Positions 57,901 through 64,000 of a stretch of DNA of 64,000 nucleotides are shown one piece after another. How positions within the stretch are numbered: position 1 is the stretch's first letter; each line of letters opens with the position of its first letter. The DNA is taken from positions 83,404,957-83,468,956 of the forward strand of contig NC_034412.1 in assembly GCF_002078875.1 (NCBI RefSeq), read 5' to 3'. This stretch comes from Numida meleagris (Eukaryota; Chordata; Aves; Galliformes; Numididae). A program made the position numbers and the translations under genes. The notes under the pieces are model-generated. The model had not been told where the DNA came from. It saw only the letters and a list, made by a program, of their open reading frames with translations, and did not search any database.

Positions 57901-60900
57901 CTTCAGTGCTTCCTCATTTTGTGAATTAACACAAACACCAGAATATCGGGAACCTAGCACATAAAAAAGAAAATAACTGAGCTTCCAGAATCTGTTGTTT
58001 CTCTTTTGTTAGTTTTTTTGAAGGTCCCAGTGGCTGTGATTTTGAATATGGGCTGCAAATAACGTGCTAACGTAAAAATTATCTTTGCTCTCATTCCAAT
58101 ACTAAAAGCTGCAGCTTCTCTGGCATTTTTCTTTTGTTTTCTTTTGTTTTCTTTCTTTCTTTCTTTCTTTCTTTTTTTTTTTTGGATGTTATAGTTAAAA
58201 GTAAACATGGCTACAGGTAGTTAGTACTAACTTCAAAAAGCCTTTTTGTTGTGGAGTGGCTCAGCGCAGAGAGGATCTGTGGCTGCTTGTAATGCAACAA
58301 ACTCTTCTTTCCAGAGCCCACAACATTTATAGGTCTTTCACCACTTGCAGTGATTTACTGCTCCATTTGACCCCTCTTCCAAGGCTCTGCAGCTACAAGA
58401 AAACATTTTTTTCTCTTTGCCATTTTACCTTTTCTTCTCTTTTTTTTCCCATCTTCCCCTGGGCTCCTTTTTCCAAGATCTGTATTTCGGTAGTGCTGCC
58501 TGTCCTGCCTTGGTCTCAGGGGCTCTGCTGGCAGGTCTGTCTCTATCTCACCTGTGGTCGGGCTGCTCGGAGAAGCACTGTCTGCTGTCTGTGGTCTGTG
58601 GCATGTGTCTGCTTCATTCATCAGCCTAAGCTTTGAAATGAGCCTGCATATGCATTCCAGGAACAGCACATTGTTCTAACTGGTAACAAAAATACATGAC
58701 TAACGTGCTTCTGATAGAGCCGCTTCCTCTTAACCTTAAAGTTGGTTTTTGTTAATGACTTCTTCCTCCCATGGAAACATGGAAAACAGTCTGGGACAGC
58801 AGGTTATTCAGTAAGAAAAACAGATGATGGGATTTGACATTTCACAGGAAAAAGATGTCTACAGATTTATATCAAAGAGTTTTATTTACTGCTTTTCTGT
58901 TCTTGATTTTTTCAAACTCTGAAAGCAAAAATCATGCATTCCTTCAAAGGAGGTGGGCAAGTCTTTTTCGGCGGTGAGCAGTCTGTTGAGTCACTGTAAC
59001 GTACATTTTTTCCCAATGCTTTTTTTCTTTAAAAGAAAGAAATTGTTAATCATCTCCATATAAAAAATATGGAAAATAAACTGTTGTTTGATCACTGTAT
59101 GTCAGAATAAAATTAAAAGCAGAGAGAAAGCATGACATGAGGGTTTGACATAGTTTGCTTCGTTCTGTTGTTCCCATGCCTATGTGCCCGTGTTATGTTC
59201 ATTTTTTAAAGCTAAAAAATCATAAAGTTTATAGGAGATGGGCAGCATTTGTTCCTTATTCAAAGCCCTACTTCCATCACGAGAGCTTTGCTGCCTGCTA
59301 AACTTGCAGGATATGGATTCTGGTCACAGGAATACAAACTGGTGATTTACTCTGCTTTTTCTTCTTTTTGCTCTGGAGTTTAACCAGCACATTTGACTAA
59401 TATTTTCTTGCTTGCTAGTGGCAGTTTCTGGTTTTTCTTTTTTGGTAGTGGAAGTCATTATAGTTTCTCCCAAGAGAATCACTGCCAAAGTAAACAAACA
59501 TCTTCATGAAAGGAAAATAATGTCTGAGGAGCGTTCAGAATTCCATGTTTTACAGAAGAGTATTTATGGCAACCAACTAGTGAATTAAAGTGAAAGAAAT
59601 CCCATTTCTAGTCTCCTGCTTCTTCTGTGCTAATCAAAAGTGGCAATTTCTGCTCGCTTCTCTGCCCTACAGTGCAGGGTCTCAGTATTAGCTGTAATTT
59701 AAAATGAAGGAAAATATGACATGAAACTCATTTTAGAAGTAGTGGGTTTTTTTTGTTTTTTTTGTTTTTCTTAATTGTTGGTAATTTACATCTGCATGTA
59801 AAACTCAGGGGAATTGCTATTGTCTCCAAAATGTTCTGCATGTGGTTGGCAAGAACAACAAGGACAGAAGAAAGTTCAGCTAAAAAATTCATAAAAGCTG
59901 CCTGGTGGAATGCATTGCAATCAGCTGTACACCTTGGTGCGCTTATCCCTCTGAACTGATCATTTTTAGTCGAGATGAAACATTCTGAGGAGCAGGAGGC
60001 TGGCGGATTTGTGGCATAGATTGTTTGAAGGTTTAAACACTGTGACTATCTCATCTTACTGCAAGTCTGTAGATAGAACATAAGCTCAAGTTGCTGAAAA
60101 GTGATAGAATGGCTCCATGTGCACAGCCTACAGAACTGTGAAGGGCTTATTTTCTGTGTGCTTTCTGCGTTCCCTCCAGGAGAGCAGTAATTCCCCAGTG
60201 GAGCAAGCACACTTTGCATTTGTTGAGGATGAGACTGTCTCTAGTCCTTTGTTTGGGCAGCAGCTTTCACAAAGGGGACCAGTACTCACTGGGAACTTGC
60301 CAGCACCATCGTATGTTTCATGACAAATGCTAAGTGTTCAAAAAGTTGGCACTACAAAATAGAGACACTGTCAATCTCTGTTTAATTCTCAAAATGGCTT
60401 GTAGGATTTTAAAGCTTGTGTTGTTGCTGGTGCACTCACCCATCAGATGGCATTTTCACAGCCCTTCTAATATGGCTGGTTGATTTGGTTATATTGCTAG
60501 GACTTAAAACAAAATGATTCCTGGGATAGAGATTGCTAGATTGCTAAGATTTTACTGCTGACTTTTTCCTATCTGCTGTGTGGTGAAGAACAGTGTGTCC
60601 AGCCACGTGTATTGCTGTAGTCAGATCATGGTATTTTCTTGTCTTCTTTCCTGTGTACAGCTCAGTCACAGCTGCCACTATTTACCAAACACTAAAGTGT
60701 TTTTCACAGCTCAGGGAGTATGTTTGGAGTCTGCTGTAAGGAACGCATGATACATCTCTATTAATTGCATGAATGTTCAGTGTATATTTATGTACCTGAA
60801 TATTGTGGTGTTCTCTTTGAAATTTTAGGGAGTGAGCTGCTGGATCTTTGGATAGGTCTCCAGAGACATGGCGATTTGAGTGTCAGAAAAATTTGCTTCA

Positions 60901-63900
60901 TACCACATTCAGGAGACTAGTGAGGAGACCCAAGGAGACATCTTGAAATCTCTGAGCAGGGAGGCTTTGACACAGAGTTGGTGTATTCTGGATGGCATCC
61001 TGTTGGAAGCCTGCCGTTGCTGGTGCAACAGGAGGAAGCAAGCCTCTGACAAAAGCTACATTTGCCACTCTGCAGGACTGCACGGACAGCTTCAACGGAG
61101 TGTATGTTTGCACCTAAACAGACCGTTAAAGTCAGGGCTTTAAATTTCCGGCAAAGATTCGTCAAAATTTGTTTCTTAAACTTCTGGAAGTCAGTAGGGG
61201 AGCAAGTTCGCTTCTGAGCCATAGCATCTGTGTTGTACTAAAAGTAAAGACAACAATATGGGAAAATATATTCTCTTGTACTTGACCTTATTTCCTCTTT
61301 GAGTATAAGATGGATGTTCAGTAATTTTACAAGAACACCCACTGTTTCAATGAAATTGTTTTCAATGGATTCTGTAAGAAATTTGCTGCTTTAATTACTC
61401 GGGAATTATCTTAGAAATTAGTGATACAGATCCTTCAGATTCACTGTAGGACTAAAATTAATCAAACTGTTTTGTACAGGCTAGAATTGAAGATGTACAG
61501 ATTGAAATTGAGAAGACTATTAACTGTATCATTGTGACTAATTATAACTGCATGTTCAGTAACAGAAGTGAGGTTACCAGCTCCAAGAGTGGCCATTGAA
61601 ATATCCAGCATCCATGGCACTGACATTGAGACTGGCCGGGCCATGAGGCCGTGCATCTGGGAGGAAGAAGAGGAAGGCCTGGATGCACTGAGGAAGAGAG
61701 TTGAACTCAGCTCTGCTGTGCAGCAGACGAATATTCACCCTGGGATTTTTTCTTTTTCTTTTCTTTTTTAAATCTATTTATTTATTTAAAAGCAAGTAAG
61801 TTCAATTTCTGAACAGTGCATGGAAACTGTTAGGGAAGCTTTCTTTTTTTTTCCTACCCATCTTCATCCTCCTTTTAAACATGCCTAACTTTGGTCAGGT
61901 CTCAGAAACAAGAGCTTTCAAGTTCTTCATGCACTTTACATCTCTGATCTAATGATCAGTTGTAAATCAATTTGAGCTTTGTCATTTCTTACCATTCATG
62001 ATGTCATGATGATAACAAAATAATGGAAAACCAGTATGTCTCTTTCACCATATATATTTGGATTACTAAAAACATACTCTTGTGGTTCTTTCTTAGGGTT
62101 CATTTATAACATTTTTAATAATTAAAAAAATAAAGAAAGGAAAGCAAAGAAAATCTCCTGCCAAGAAATATGTAAAAAGCTGAATGTCTTTGAATATTTA
62201 TGCTAAAGTATTTTAGAAATGCACTAAATTTACAAAAGAATCATTGAAACTGGGAAATGTAGTGAAAATATTGCACTTTAATAAAATGAAATATATTAAA
62301 AAAGCAAATATATCAAGTCATCCAGGAAACCATAATTTTCTGCTATAATGAGAACCTGAGGGAGATGTGAAGTTAAATTTAGTTTATTTCTGTACACTCT
62401 ACATTTTTAACTGTTTCTGCATAGTTTTACTAAGAATTAGGGTTGTATGACTTAATCATTAACTCTTCTATCTATGTATGTTTAGATTTTTTTGCAGGCT
62501 TAATCCAACTCTGGGACTGGAAGTCACATCTTCTAACTGTATAGCTACAAGATGAAGGAACTAGGAAAAAAGCAGGGGAAAAGCAGACCTATTATGTTCA
62601 TCTCTTATACAGAGAACACAAAACCTACTGTAATTATGTCATTTCCTCTCTCATTATGGTATTGAGAGACCAGATCCATTTTTATGTGGTGGCACAAAAC
62701 AGTTTGCTATTTAAGTATAGGAGCTACAGGAGCTACTTTGCAGAACTGATATTCACATATGCCACAAATCAATTGTTCCCATGACATTAAAAGGGAAAAT
62801 TACCTTGATCTTTAAAAATTCCCAAACTTTGGTAAATCTCCTTGAGTAATTGTGATATAATTTTGGGTCAATGTGCTTTGACCAAAGCTCAGTCAAAATG
62901 AGTAATCCAGGGAACGTTTGTTTTCCTATTGGTAATTCTTTTTTTTGTGCGTACTTACATAGTATGTTGTAACTGAGGAGAAAAAAAAAGCTCATAAAAT
63001 GTATACATTAGGAAATCAAAGGGCTTTTCTCTCTTCTTTTTCTTTCTTTCTTTTTTTTTTTTTCTTCTTCCAAATAGCCTCTCTTTTCAACTTTGAAAGA
63101 TCTTCTTTATATGAGGAAATTTACTAGAGACTACAGTAGTATAATTATGCCTTGTGGACACTTTTTAATCTCATATGAATGCCTGTAGAATACAAGTGTC
63201 CACATTGGGAGTTATACCATCACAACTAGAGTGGTGTAATTATTCTAGTGAATTCTATATGAAGACAAACGCTTTATGAAAGGGAATTTCATTTTGGCTC
63301 TTTTCAGCTTTTTCAGGATCCAAAGCTAAAGGAGTTGATCAAATCAATGAAAGTAATGAAAATTCAATGTTTATCAAGTAGACTGTCAAGTGCTGAGGAA
63401 ATAAGAAAGTAATAAATATATATGTTTATGGATTAATATTCATGTGCATTTTCATCCTTATTCTCTCAACAGTGGTCGAGTTTGGGAGGAGTTTAATGAA
63501 AATTAATAAATAGTCTGGGTTTTTTTGCTCAGCCTCATAAACTAATATAGCCAATATCCAAATGCTGGCAGAGCATTATGGATTCTTAGCTCTCAGAAAT
63601 AACAACCAGAGTTTCAGGCAAGTATGACACTGGAGAATTTTCTGAATGCTTCATAGTGTCTGCAGATCCTTTGCAGCTTGTACAGCCCAGATCAGGCATT
63701 GAATGTCTCTATTTCCTATATCTCAATTAAATTTTAATTATTTAACTATGCATGTCCTAGGACAGTAGTCAAAATGTTTTATACGAAACTTACCCGTTTT
63801 CAAGAAAATAATTTCAGAATGTCAGTAGGGGTGTGGAAAAACATAAGTGTTATTTACACAATGTGCTTAGACTGAATTATGAGCATGTCTCAATGTAATT

Positions 63901-63904
63901 TTTT
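54931..63904. other. intergenic region upstream of CPEB2
   Basis: About 9 kb without recognisable genes. It contains a CTTT-type simple repeat at about 58140-58182 and T-rich tracts near 58440, 59747 and 63040-63063. Open frames are short and not protein-like. A divergent long noncoding RNA exists at this place in mammals, but exons for one cannot be supported here. Confidence 0.75.
58140..58182 (+). repeat. (CTTT)n simple repeat
   Basis: Interrupted CTTT units (TTTTCTTTTGTTTTC, then CTTTCTTTCTTTCTTTC) end in a poly-T run. An ordinary pyrimidine microsatellite. Confidence 0.9.
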
Positions 63905-64000
63905 CATAGACTTTAAGGCAAGCAGAGCCCAGTCGTTTTGGTGACCTAATCCGGTCCAACCTTTATATTGATTACAGAGCGCTACCCTGACAGTCTTGCT
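63905..64000 (-). mobile_element. possible ancient CR1-like fragment, continuing past the window
   Basis: TCATAGACTTTAAGGCAAGC and GACCTAATCCGGTCCAACCT resemble the TCATAGACTTTAAGGCCAGA...ATCATCTAGTCTGACCTCC 3' end of old amniote CR1-related repeats, in antisense. Diverged and truncated by the window edge. Confidence 0.5.

Overview
The window is vertebrate nuclear DNA, most likely from a bird. The evidence is the number of CR1 LINE fragments ending in the typical ATTCTATGATTCTATGA-type tail, the absence of recognisable mammalian SINEs, and an AT-rich single-copy background with one strong CpG island. The species cannot be fixed from the sequence alone; a galliform such as chicken would fit.

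The only gene I can support is CPEB2 (cytoplasmic polyadenylation element binding protein 2), on the minus strand and complete in its coding part. I placed eleven coding exons by protein recognition, GT/AG junctions and reading phase: 53578-52292, 50058-49780, 38956-38866, 30301-30251, 23565-23542 (a 24-nt microexon), 20004-19834, 18441-18352, 9928-9810, 9499-9385, 5947-5766 and 2156-1929. Phases agree at every junction. The protein is 878 residues with the microexon and 870 without. Its layout is a long Pro/Gln/Ser/Ala-rich disordered N-terminus (all of exon 1), a family-conserved linker with the cassette exons, RRM1, RRM2 and a C-terminal ZZ zinc-binding domain.

Region by region: 1-1928 is CPEB2 3' UTR or downstream flank, with a small CpG-rich patch at about 180-425. 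1929-53578 is the gene body. Introns carry CR1 copies at 7775-8245, 8250-9290, 12862-14086, 16243-16389, 27614-27688, 28346-28601, 41040-41260 and 44405-44554. The CpG island at about 51850-54520 covers exon 1, the 5' UTR and the presumed promoter. 54535-54930 is an old CR1 copy directly upstream. 54931-64000 is intergenic; apart from a probable ancient CR1-like fragment at the far end I see nothing coding there.

The most interesting observations are: (1) a decayed duplicate of the 51-nt cassette exon with its donor-side intron, lying about 150 bp downstream of the real exon; (2) the 24-nt microexon encoding a basic RSYGRRR segment, the equivalent of the regulated CPEB4 microexon; (3) a 19-bp near-perfect hairpin in intron 2; (4) a CpG-dense patch in the 3' flank; and (5) a protein-like, nearly open plus-strand segment at 3465-3989 that I do not recognise.
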